The notes under the pieces: model-generated | What the model saw: only the letters and a program-made list of their open reading frames with translations | Databases searched by the model: none | Told to the model about the DNA's origin: nothing | Shown here: positions 1 through 4,810 of the stretch, piece by piece | How positions within the stretch are numbered: the stretch's first letter is position 1 | Layout of the letters: each line of letters starts with the position of its first letter | Position numbers and translations under genes: made by a program | Origin: Rhodospirillales bacterium | GTDB lineage: Bacteria; Pseudomonadota; Alphaproteobacteria; Acetobacterales; Acetobacteraceae | Assembly: GCA_015654825.1 (NCBI GenBank) | Contig: JAATGE010000534.1 | Location: forward strand, 1 to 5,616 | Reading direction: 5' to 3' | DNA: 5,616 bases

Positions 1-537
1 CGACAGCGCCGCCAGCACCGGCGCCAAGTTCAACAGCGGGATTGCCAGCGCGAGCATAAGCCGCACAACGAAGTAGAGCGGCAGGAAGTTCAGGTACGCC
101 GGCTGGAAATGCAGCGTGATGGATTCGAGCAGCGCACGGTATGGGGCGCCGCCCATCACATCGAGGTGGATTTCGTCGAGGTAGTCGTTGCGGTCCAGCG
201 CGGTGGCGGAATAGCCGACCTGGGCGGCGAACACCACGAACAGGAAGATGTGGGCGATGTAGAGGGTCCAGGCGCGCCGTACCACGTCGGCGGCGGCGTA
301 GAGCCAGCCCTGGGTGCGCATCGTGGTGCCGTAGGCGAGGCCGCCGGCGTAACCGGCGAGCAGCACGAAGACCTCCGTCGCGTCGCACAGGGCGAAATTG
401 CGGATCGAGAGGTTGCCGAGCCAGTCGGCCGGGATGTGGTCGGTAAAGATCCACCACAGCGCGAGGCCGCGGAAGAAGTCGATCCGCATGTCGCGGCCGT
501 CGCGGACCAGTCTGGTGCGGGTGGCGGGTTCAGGCAC
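1..537 (-). CDS. opgC: OpgC-family membrane acyltransferase, N-terminal part (runs off the window start)
   Basis: Partial gene; 179 residues are visible and the C-terminal part lies outside. The N-terminus carries the family signature: GRDMRIDFFRGLAL (residues 14-27), then TDHIP (32-36), then RNFALCDATEVFVLLAGY (46-63). These are hallmarks of OpgC-domain proteins, multi-pass inner-membrane proteins related to acyltransferase family 3. The characterised OpgC adds succinyl groups to periplasmic glucans. Hydrophobic stretches near residues 24-35, 48-70, 91-107 and 149-170 fit membrane helices. The start is uncertain. ATG at 489 would cut into the conserved RD-x-RIDFFRG block, so I chose GTG at 537. 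The frame stays open further upstream into an A+T-rich repeat (TTG at 588 is another option), and no clear Shine-Dalgarno marks any of these. The gene follows the esterase on the same strand but is separated from it by a strong hairpin. Family assignment is firm; the actual acyl donor and substrate are not known, and many alphaproteobacterial homologues may have other roles. Confidence 0.86.
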   Translation of the reverse strand, partial: MPEPATRTRLVRDGRDMRIDFFRGLALWWIFTDHIPADWLGNLSIRNFALCDATEVFVLLAGYAGGLAYGTTMRTQGWLYAAADVVRRAWTLYIAHIFLFVVFAAQVGYSATALDRNDYLDEIHLDVMGGAPYRALLESITLHFQPAYLNFLPLYFVVRLMLALAIPLLNLAPVLAALS

Positions 538-591
538 CGGCGCAGTTAGCGTGGGAGTGCCCCGGAAGGCCAGTGGGCTTCGGACCAACGA

Positions 592-671
592 GCAAAAGTT
601 TTTGCTTCTTTTTTCAAAAAGAAGTGCTTTTTCTTGTTCTTTCTTGAAAAAAAGAACCAAAAAACTTTTGT
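592..671. repeat. A+T-rich nested inverted repeat
   Basis: This 80-bp block is almost pure A/T runs inside otherwise GC-rich DNA. The outer arms (592-615 and 646-671) are inverted copies of each other apart from one substitution and two extra bases in the T/A runs. Inside lie two further hairpins: CTTCTTTTT (605-613) with AAAAAGAAG (616-624), and GTTCTTT (636-642) with AAAGAAC (651-657). The arrangement could fold as a cruciform or as alternative RNA hairpins. It contains T-runs on both strands, so it could stop transcription either way. It lies between the esterase stop and the opgC start, just beyond the GC-rich hairpin. I recall similar AAAAGTTTTTGGTTC-type blocks as dispersed intergenic repeats in Acetobacteraceae, but I could not check copy number here. 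Confidence 0.7.
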
Positions 672-686
672 TCATTGGTGCAAAGG

Positions 687-715
687 GAATGGGCGGCGTG
701 AACCGCCGCCCATTC
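687..715 (-). terminator. Hairpin after the esterase gene, probable terminator
   Basis: A perfect 12-bp stem (687-698 with 704-715) closes a 5-nt loop and begins 8 nt after the esterase stop codon. In the minus-strand transcript the stem is GAATGGGCGGCG / CGCCGCCCATTC and is followed by CCTTTG, so the U-run is short. The A+T-rich repeat further downstream supplies longer U-runs. Position and stem strength support a termination or 3'-end-protecting role for the esterase mRNA. Confidence 0.7.
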
Positions 716-723
716 TTCCGGGA

Positions 724-2379
724 TCAGCCGGTCGTCAGCGAAGCCCAGAACTTGCAGTTATGCGAGGAATTGAACTGCGCCGCGGATTCCGTCGAGAGGG
801 CCGGAACGTTCTCGAGCAGTACATCCGATGCGTTAGGATTGGTTTTGAACACCGGCCACGGCGCATTACCCACGCCGTTCGGATTGCCGGTCCAGGCGAA
901 CCTCGTCCAGGCGGCGACGAGCTGATCCGACAGAGTGACCTGGTCTCCCGTCAGGTTATGCGGCGTTCCCTGGCCGCCATGGTACAGCGGGAACAGGTAC
1001 TGGATGTCCGACGTGTGGTAGGCAAGCGGCGTAAATCCAGGCATGCGCGGGAAATAGAACGGCGGGGACTGGTCGTTGAACAGATAGGCGTAGACTGGAA
1101 TTTGCGATGCGAGGGTCGTGTTCAAGGCCATCTGTGAGCAGATTCCCGGGTCGGTGCCCAACCGGTCCCATGCGATCTGCGCGGACGGATAGTTGGCAAG
1201 CGAGTAAAGCTTTAGAATCTTGTCGGCGGTGCCCGCAGGATAAGGCGGGGTGGAGTAAGTATGGGCGACGTGGCTGGTATATTGTGCATTGGTCGGCGGT
1301 TGCCGCGGGCTGGAGAAATACTCGGTGATGGCCAGGCTGAAGTCCTGCTCGTCCTGAACGTTGCCGTTTATCAGCGGCAAATGCGTGAACTGCCCGGTCG
1401 CCCAGGCGGTCGGCGGCTGCACCGGAATCACGGTCCCATCCAGGATCGGCCCAAGTACATAGGCGCTGGCAGCACTTGCGGTTCCCGCGAGCGCCTCCAC
1501 CACGGCCGCAGGCACTTCGCGCAGGCAACGCGCCTGGGCTGGGCCGGTCTTGGTGCCGCAACCCGCCGCCGTGGCGAATTGCTGCCCGATCGCTTCGGCC
1601 GATGGTACAGTCGGCAGATTGCCGGTCGGGCAGAAGCTTTCGCATATGCCACGCTGGAATAACCCTGCCGCGAGCGGCGAGAGCATTGCCAGGCCGGTAT
1701 CCTCGGCGCCGGCGGATTGCCCGCCCACCGTTACGTTGTTGGGATCGCCGCCGAAATTCGCGATGTTCTGGCGCACCCAGTTCAGCACCGCCTGCTGATC
1801 GAGCAGGCCATAATTGCCGAAATTATGGCCTTCGGTGTCGAGCGAGGGCACCGCCAGGAAGCCCATCAGGTTCAGGCGATAATTGAACGTAACAACGACG
1901 GTGCTGCCCTGCGACGCCATCTTGCTGCCGTCGTAATCGCTGCTTTCGCCGTCCAGGTTGCCGCCGCCATGGATCCACACGATGACGGGCAGCTTGGCGG
2001 TACTCTGCAGGTTCGGCGTGAACACGTTCGCGAACAGGCAGTCTTCATTGTTATTGGCAGGCCCTGCAAAGACGCCAAGCGTTGTGACCTGCGCGCAGGT
2101 GGCGCCAAAGCTGGTTGCCGCGCGGATGCCGTTCCATGCGCGGGGTGCCTGCGGCGGCGCCCAGCGCAGGTCGCCCACCGGTGGTGCCGCATACGGAATG
2201 CCCAGGAATTCCGCGACATTGTTGACGATAGAACCTTCCACCTTGCCGCTGGCCGTTTGCACGACCGGACCGGACCCCGGCTTCGCTGCCGCCGCGCCGA
2301 AAGGTAAGACGAAACTGGCCGCAACCAGGAGACCGGCACGCAGCCGCCCCGTTCGGCCAAGGATTGCCATGTTTGACAT
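724..2379 (-). CDS. Secreted or periplasmic type-B carboxylesterase
   Basis: Complete 551-residue alpha/beta-hydrolase of the carboxylesterase type B family (cholinesterase / p-nitrobenzyl esterase group), expected to hydrolyse carboxylic esters outside the cytoplasm; the substrate is not predictable. Residues 1 to about 32 form a Sec-type signal peptide: basic RTGRLR, a hydrophobic core, then an AAAA cleavage region. Visible landmarks are the oxyanion-hole HGGG (137-140), EDCLF (112-116), the nucleophile elbow GGQSAGA with Ser222, acid Glu344 in DEQD, and His455 in YHTSDIQYLFP. Cysteine pairs 95/114, 274/285 and 414/542 sit where the three cholinesterase disulfides fall, which fits export. 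The elbow has Gln where most relatives have Glu (GESAG). I chose the ATG at 2379 because GGGAG lies 5 nt upstream and the signal peptide begins there. An in-frame ATG at 2520 would add 47 residues before the signal peptide. Length is normal for the family. It is divergent from the TetR gene, which may regulate it. Confidence 0.93.
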   Translation of the reverse strand: MSNMAILGRTGRLRAGLLVAASFVLPFGAAAAKPGSGPVVQTASGKVEGSIVNNVAEFLGIPYAAPPVGDLRWAPPQAPRAWNGIRAATSFGATCAQVTTLGVFAGPANNNEDCLFANVFTPNLQSTAKLPVIVWIHGGGNLDGESSDYDGSKMASQGSTVVVTFNYRLNLMGFLAVPSLDTEGHNFGNYGLLDQQAVLNWVRQNIANFGGDPNNVTVGGQSAGAEDTGLAMLSPLAAGLFQRGICESFCPTGNLPTVPSAEAIGQQFATAAGCGTKTGPAQARCLREVPAAVVEALAGTASAASAYVLGPILDGTVIPVQPPTAWATGQFTHLPLINGNVQDEQDFSLAITEYFSSPRQPPTNAQYTSHVAHTYSTPPYPAGTADKILKLYSLANYPSAQIAWDRLGTDPGICSQMALNTTLASQIPVYAYLFNDQSPPFYFPRMPGFTPLAYHTSDIQYLFPLYHGGQGTPHNLTGDQVTLSDQLVAAWTRFAWTGNPNGVGNAPWPVFKTNPNASDVLLENVPALSTESAAQFNSSHNCKFWASLTTG

Positions 2380-2384
2380 TATCA

Positions 2385-2389
2385 CTCCC
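2385..2389 (-). promoter_or_regulatory. Shine-Dalgarno of the esterase gene
   Basis: In the minus strand, GGGAG is followed by TGATA and then the ATG at 2379, a 5-nt spacing. It decides the start against the in-frame ATG at 2520, which has no such site. Confidence 0.75.
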
Positions 2390-2457
2390 GCTGTTTTGTT
2401 CACAAGGTTGCGCTGTGCGCAGGTTTGGCGCCGGCGGATCGCAAGTGCCGTTTGACC

Positions 2458-2469
2458 TGCGCCGGCGCA
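2458..2469. repeat. 12-bp perfect palindrome in the esterase leader
   Basis: TGCGCCGGCGCA is its own reverse complement. It lies within the 5' untranslated region between the predicted esterase transcription start (near 2525) and the ATG at 2379. It could be a protein-binding site, but GC-rich palindromes of this length also arise by chance in such DNA. Confidence 0.35.
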
Positions 2470-2531
2470 TCTAAATCCAAGCCTGAATTGTCGTCCATCA
2501 AAATTTGCCTGCGACGACATGCGACTTTCGA

Positions 2532-2560
2532 ACTATATAGACGCAGTACCGATGTAACAA
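2532..2560 (-). promoter_or_regulatory. Sigma70-like promoter for the esterase gene
   Basis: Read on the minus strand, TTGTTA (2555-2560, 4 of 6 to consensus) is separated by exactly 17 bp from TATAGT (2532-2537, 5 of 6). Transcription would begin near 2525, giving a leader of about 145 nt to the ATG at 2379. The surrounding 60 bp is clearly more A/T-rich than its neighbours, as expected for a promoter. No other convincing -35/-10 pair was seen between here and the gene. Confidence 0.6.
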
Positions 2561-2589
2561 AACTACGAAATTGAATATGGCAAACAGGC

Positions 2590-2620
2590 GGCGGCGCTGC
2601 CGCACTGCGGATGCGCCGCC
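2590..2620. repeat. 31-bp near-perfect dyad upstream of the esterase promoter
   Basis: The two halves are symmetrical about base 2605. The outer 8 bp arms GGCGGCGC (2590-2597) and GCGCCGCC (2613-2620) and the inner 5 bp arms CCGCA (2600-2604) and TGCGG (2606-2610) match perfectly. Only the two pairs between them mismatch, so 13 of 15 pairs match. It is centred about 80 bp upstream of the predicted esterase transcription start, a usual place for an activator or distal operator. It could instead be a hairpin terminator for read-through transcription, although no T-run follows. Confidence 0.55.
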
Positions 2621-2910
2621 CGCACGTGTGGTTGCGGTAGAGCATCGACAAATTTCGTGGACGCGCGCAACCAATCGAATGCGGCGCAGCCTCCGCCGTG
2701 CCGCACGTTCACGCGGGTTTCAGCAACCCAGGATCGGGCACCGGCCAAGGCAACGGCGCGCCAGCACGCACGGCGCGCGGCTCAGCGTGGAAGGCGCCGG
2801 GATATTTTCGGAGGAATACGCCTTATCGTCGGCGGAATGGCGCAGTGATCGCCCCGCCTGGCTGCCCGGAGATCGCGATTGCCGTAAACGATAGGGACGC
2901 AGCGGGCCTT

Positions 2911-2931
2911 CCGCGCGCACGCGCGGCTTTT
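2911..2931 (+). terminator. Weak terminator-like hairpin
   Basis: CCGCGC and GCGCGG pair around a GCAC loop (2911-2926), and the stem is followed by CTTTTG. No plus-strand gene is recognisable upstream, so it may be a relic or may block stray transcription toward the TetR gene. The stem is only 6 bp. Confidence 0.3.
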
Positions 2932-2993
2932 GTGTGGCTCTGCATTGTTGTCTCTCCCTTGGGCCAGACTTTATGCGTCGGGCTCCCGGCTAA

Positions 2994-3013
2994 TCTGGAG
3001 CAATCGCTCCAGA
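2994..3013. promoter_or_regulatory. 20-bp palindrome, candidate operator
   Basis: TCTGGAGC (2994-3001) and GCTCCAGA (3006-3013) are perfect inverted 8-bp arms around AATC. Size and spacing are in the range of TetR-family operators. It lies midway between the two divergent Shine-Dalgarno sites at 2954-2960 (minus) and 3019-3024 (plus), and about 80 bp upstream of the TetR gene's own -35 box. Binding by the adjacent TetR protein is inference. In RNA it would be a compact hairpin just ahead of the plus-strand AAGGAG. Confidence 0.45.
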
Positions 3014-3092
3014 ATTTCAAGGAGCCGGTATGGTAATGAAAACACGAGGTATGTCTCAGAAAGTCGCGCGGTTCGCGGGACGGGACGATTTG

Positions 3093-3122
3093 TTGACAGA
3101 GGGCGGCAAAAATCGCTATGTT
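3093..3122 (+). promoter_or_regulatory. Sigma70-like promoter for the TetR-family gene
   Basis: A perfect -35 box TTGACA (3093-3098) is followed after 18 bp by TATGTT (3117-3122, 4 of 6 to consensus). Transcription would begin near 3129, so the message would open almost directly with the hairpin at 3132-3155. Confidence 0.6.
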
Positions 3123-3131
3123 AACGGCGAT

Positions 3132-3155
3132 CTCTTCAACCGAAGGTTAGAAGAG
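3132..3155 (+). promoter_or_regulatory. Leader hairpin overlapping the ribosome-binding site
   Basis: CTCTTCAACC (3132-3141) pairs with GGTT (3145-3148) and GAAGAG (3150-3155), leaving a GAA loop and one bulged A at 3149. The 3' arm runs into the purine-rich site GAAGAGGAAG (3150-3159), so folding would hide part of the Shine-Dalgarno. As DNA the same symmetry could be an autoregulatory operator just downstream of the transcription start. Either role is inferred. Confidence 0.5.
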
Positions 3156-3166
3156 GAAGCCTTTTT

Positions 3167-3193
3167 ATGCGTTGTGGACTATCGCGATTGTGA
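3167..3193 (+). CDS. 8-codon upstream ORF, possible leader peptide
   Basis: ATG at 3167 lies 7 nt after the purine-rich Shine-Dalgarno AAGAGGAAG (3151-3159), the best-placed start codon in this leader. It encodes MRCGLSRL and stops at TGA 3191-3193. That stop overlaps a GTG at 3190 (GTGA), which is in frame with the TetR-family protein, a typical arrangement for translational coupling. It may be a coupling leader peptide. Alternatively the ATG was once the regulator's own start, before a small frameshift. It is too short to judge by composition. Confidence 0.35.
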   Translation: MRCGLSRL

Positions 3194-3801
3194 CATTGGA
3201 AATCGAACCGCCGCGGCCGCGCGGCCGGCCGAGGTCGTTCGACCGGGACGCGGCACTGGAAACCGCCATGATGCTGTTCTGGCGGCAGGGTTATGAGGGC
3301 ACCTCGCTCTCCGATCTGACCACCGGCATGGGCATCGGCCTCGCGAGCTTCTACGCCGCCTTCGGCAGCAAGGAAGCGTTGTTCATGGAGGCGCTGGAGC
3401 GCTACCGCTCAGGCGTAGGCAGCGGCCTGCCGCGCATCCTCGATACCGCTCCGACCGCTCGCGAGGCGGTCCGGCTGCTGCTGGAAGGCACCGCGGCCAC
3501 CGTCACCCGCCGCTCGCAGCCGCGCGGCTGCATGATCGTTCTCTCATCGATGCACGGCTTTGCGGAATCGGCCGACCTGGACCGCGAACTGCAGCGGTGC
3601 CGCGCCGAAGACCTGAACTTCATCATCGGCCGGTTGAAAAAAGGCATTGCCAGCGGCGAGCTCCCGAAAACCTGCGAGCCCGCCGCCTTGGCCACCTTCT
3701 ACATGGCCGTGATGCAGGGCATGTCCGTGCAGGCCCGCGACGGCGCTTCAAGGACCGCGCTCATGACAATTGCCGGGCAGGCAATGAAGGCTTGGCCGTA
3801 A
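3190..3801 (+). CDS. TetR/AcrR-family transcriptional regulator
   Basis: Helix-turn-helix repressor-type protein, 203 residues from GTG 3190, normal for the family. The N-terminal DNA-binding domain (about residues 16-72) reads SFDRDAALETAMMLFWRQGY, then TSLSDLTTGMGIGLASFYAA, then FGSKEALFMEAL. The ASFYAAFGSKEAL part is the recognition helix and the helix after it. Basic residues RPRGRPR just before it are common in this family. The remaining 130 or so residues form the helical ligand-binding and dimerisation domain, including RGCMIVLSSM, seen in many AcrR-like members; the ligand is unknown. Start choice: GTG 3190 overlaps the stop of an 8-codon ORF that has the good Shine-Dalgarno. TTG 3172 is the alternative and adds six residues, but its spacing of about 12 nt is long. 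The frame closes upstream at 3148. It is divergent from the esterase gene, so control of that gene and of itself is plausible but unproven. Family call is firm. Confidence 0.93.
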   Translation: MTLEIEPPRPRGRPRSFDRDAALETAMMLFWRQGYEGTSLSDLTTGMGIGLASFYAAFGSKEALFMEALERYRSGVGSGLPRILDTAPTAREAVRLLLEGTAATVTRRSQPRGCMIVLSSMHGFAESADLDRELQRCRAEDLNFIIGRLKKGIASGELPKTCEPAALATFYMAVMQGMSVQARDGASRTALMTIAGQAMKAWP

Positions 3802-3822
3802 AATAAGTGGCTTCGCCCCACG

Positions 3823-3902
3823 AGCGCTAAGTTTAGGTCAGAAAGGCCAGGGCTCTGCCCTGGACCGGCTGGGGCCTGAGGCCCCAGACCCCCGTTAGCG
3901 CT
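3823..3902. repeat. 8-bp inverted repeat enclosing a palindromic element
   Basis: AGCGCTAA (3823-3830) and TTAGCGCT (3895-3902) are exact inverted copies that frame the hairpin pair at 3847-3887. The whole 80-bp unit could fold as one branched structure, and TTTTT follows at 3910-3914. The arms could be ends of a small non-autonomous element, but no flanking target duplication was seen. Confidence 0.4.
3845..3893 (+). repeat. Palindromic 3'-end element, copy A (after the TetR gene)
   Basis: Two consecutive hairpins: CCAGGGC / GCCCTGG around TCT (3847-3863), and CTGGGGCC / GGCCCCAG around TGA (3869-3887), ending in ACCCCC. It starts 43 bp after the TetR stop and reads in the same direction as that gene. 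A diverged copy lies at 3982-4033 in the opposite orientation. It probably acts as a 3'-end stabiliser or terminator. The form resembles dispersed intergenic repeats I associate with Acetobacteraceae; copy number is unchecked. Confidence 0.7.
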
Positions 3903-3981
3903 GCGCGGCTTTTTCATCGGCGCCCCGGCAAAGCCTGTACAAGACACGATTTTTCGGGCTTCGCCGTTCCCCCCAACGAAT

Positions 3982-4033
3982 GGGGTCTGCGGCCTACTGG
4001 CCCCAGCTTGGTCAAGGGGCAGAGCCCCTGGCC
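3982..4033 (-). repeat. Palindromic 3'-end element, copy B (after flhG)
   Basis: Read on the minus strand it begins directly after the flhG stop codon with GGCCAGGGGCTCTGCCCC, matching copy A with a few substitutions and single-base insertions. Hairpins: AGGGGC / GCCCCT around a 3-nt loop (4015-4029), and CTGGGGCC / GGCCGCAG with one mismatch (3987-4006). The first stem keeps its pairing although it differs in length from copy A, which suggests that the structure is what is conserved. It lies behind flhG in that gene's own direction. Confidence 0.7.
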
Positions 4034-4810
4034 TTACCTCTCCCCCCCCAAAGCCGCCGCAATGTGCGTGACATCCACCGCGGCCGGGCTATTCGGGTGG
4101 CGCGTCAGCAGTGGTGTCTGGTGGCGTATCGCGTCCGTCACGTGCGGGTCGCGCCGGATGATGCCCGCCAGTTTCGGCGTGCGCCCTAGGAAGCGTGAGC
4201 AGGCGCGGGCCAGCGACGTGTAGGTCCGCTGGCCCGACGTGGCACCGGTGGCCAGGTTGACGACGATGCGCACGTCGGCGCGCGGGGCGTCCGCTTCGTT
4301 CAGTTTGATGACCGCATAGGCGTCGGTCAGCGATGTGGGCTCGTCGGTGACCAGCACCAGCAGCGTATCGGCGCCGGCGGCCATGCGGCGGTTGGCCGTA
4401 TCCAGGCCGGCGCCGAGGTCGAGCAGCACGTGGTCGTAGGGCAGGGTGGCCAGGCCGCCCAGCACGGTGGCCAGCGCGTCCCCCGGGAGGGAGGCCAGCG
4501 CGCCGGAACCGGAGCGGCCGGGTAGCACCGAGAAACCGGCGCCCCCGATCGGCACCGCGGCTTCCGCCAGCGTCACGCGGCCGGCCAGCACGGCGCCAAG
4601 ATCGTGTTTGGGGGTGAAGCCGAGCTGGATGTCGACGTTGGCGAGGCCGAGGTCGCCGTCGAACAGCAGCACGCGGTGGTGCTGGGCGGCCAGCGCCTGC
4701 GCCAGGGTGACGGAAAACCAGGTCTTGCCGACGCCGCCCTTGCCGGAGGCGATGGCGGTCAAATGCGGCCGGGTGGCTGGGTTGGGTTCAGGCGCGGGCA
4801 AGGCTTGCAT
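4034..4810 (-). CDS. flhG: Flagellum number regulator FlhG (FleN), MinD-like ATPase
   Basis: 258-residue ParA/MinD-superfamily ATPase, complete. It has the deviant Walker A GKGGVGKT (residues 23-30) with its signature lysine, the A' motif DGDLGLANVDIQLG (51-64) typical of FlhG/FleN, and Walker B VLLDLGAG (Asp131). VTDEPTSLTDAYAVIK (154-169) is also characteristic of the FlhG group. FlhG counteracts FlhF and limits flagellar number, in some species also by restraining the flagellar master regulator. Placement directly after flhF supports the call over chromosome- or division-site ParA/MinD proteins. The N-terminal 18 residues are proline-rich (MQALPAPEPNP) and lack the DQAxxLR motif that in characterised FlhG proteins stimulates FlhF GTPase. 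The C-terminus is short, with no obvious amphipathic membrane-targeting helix. The ATG at 4810 lies inside the flhF reading frame (23-nt overlap) with no good Shine-Dalgarno, so translation probably depends on coupling to flhF. Confidence 0.92.
   Translation of the reverse strand: MQALPAPEPNPATRPHLTAIASGKGGVGKTWFSVTLAQALAAQHHRVLLFDGDLGLANVDIQLGFTPKHDLGAVLAGRVTLAEAAVPIGGAGFSVLPGRSGSGALASLPGDALATVLGGLATLPYDHVLLDLGAGLDTANRRMAAGADTLLVLVTDEPTSLTDAYAVIKLNEADAPRADVRIVVNLATGATSGQRTYTSLARACSRFLGRTPKLAGIIRRDPHVTDAIRHQTPLLTRHPNSPAAVDVTHIAAALGGER

Larger units (their letters stand above)
2561..3092. other. Long intergenic gap with no convincing gene
   Basis: About 530 bp between the esterase and TetR promoters. 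Open frames here are short, arginine-rich or broken and do not resemble any family I recognise. What it does hold: a 31-bp dyad (2590-2620), a hairpin with a short T-run (2911-2931), a 20-bp palindrome (2994-3013), and two short open frames that start at 2945 (minus) and 3030 (plus), each behind a good Shine-Dalgarno. It may be a decayed divergent gene pair, an extended regulatory region, or both. Confidence 0.6.

Noticed and set aside
109..549. Open frame on the plus strand opposite the OpgC-like gene
   Set aside because: The minus strand has the diagnostic OpgC motifs and membrane segments; the plus frame is low-complexity and unlike any known protein.
2780..2945. Possible transposase remnant on the minus strand (a frame reading CAIPPTIRRIPPK)
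   Set aside because: It faintly recalls the IPPKRNRK segment of IS5-type transposases, but there are no neighbouring catalytic motifs, terminal repeats or target duplications. Too weak to call.
2872..3190. 10-bp direct repeat ATCGCGATTG at 2872-2881 and 3181-3190
   Set aside because: It contains the palindrome ATCGCGAT and one copy lies at the TetR start, but the similarity stops at 10 bp and two copies alone do not make a convincing operator pair.
3699..3947. Minus-strand open frame over the TetR 3' end and palindromic copy A
   Set aside because: Half is antisense to the TetR gene and half comes from the palindromic repeat; such frames recur wherever the repeat occurs and lack a ribosome site.
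3927..3966. Imperfect hairpin GGCAAAGCC / GGCTTCGCC between the two palindromic elements
   Set aside because: One mismatch, a loop of about 20 nt, and no U-run placed to make a terminator. It may be part of the repeat-rich spacer but is not supported by itself.
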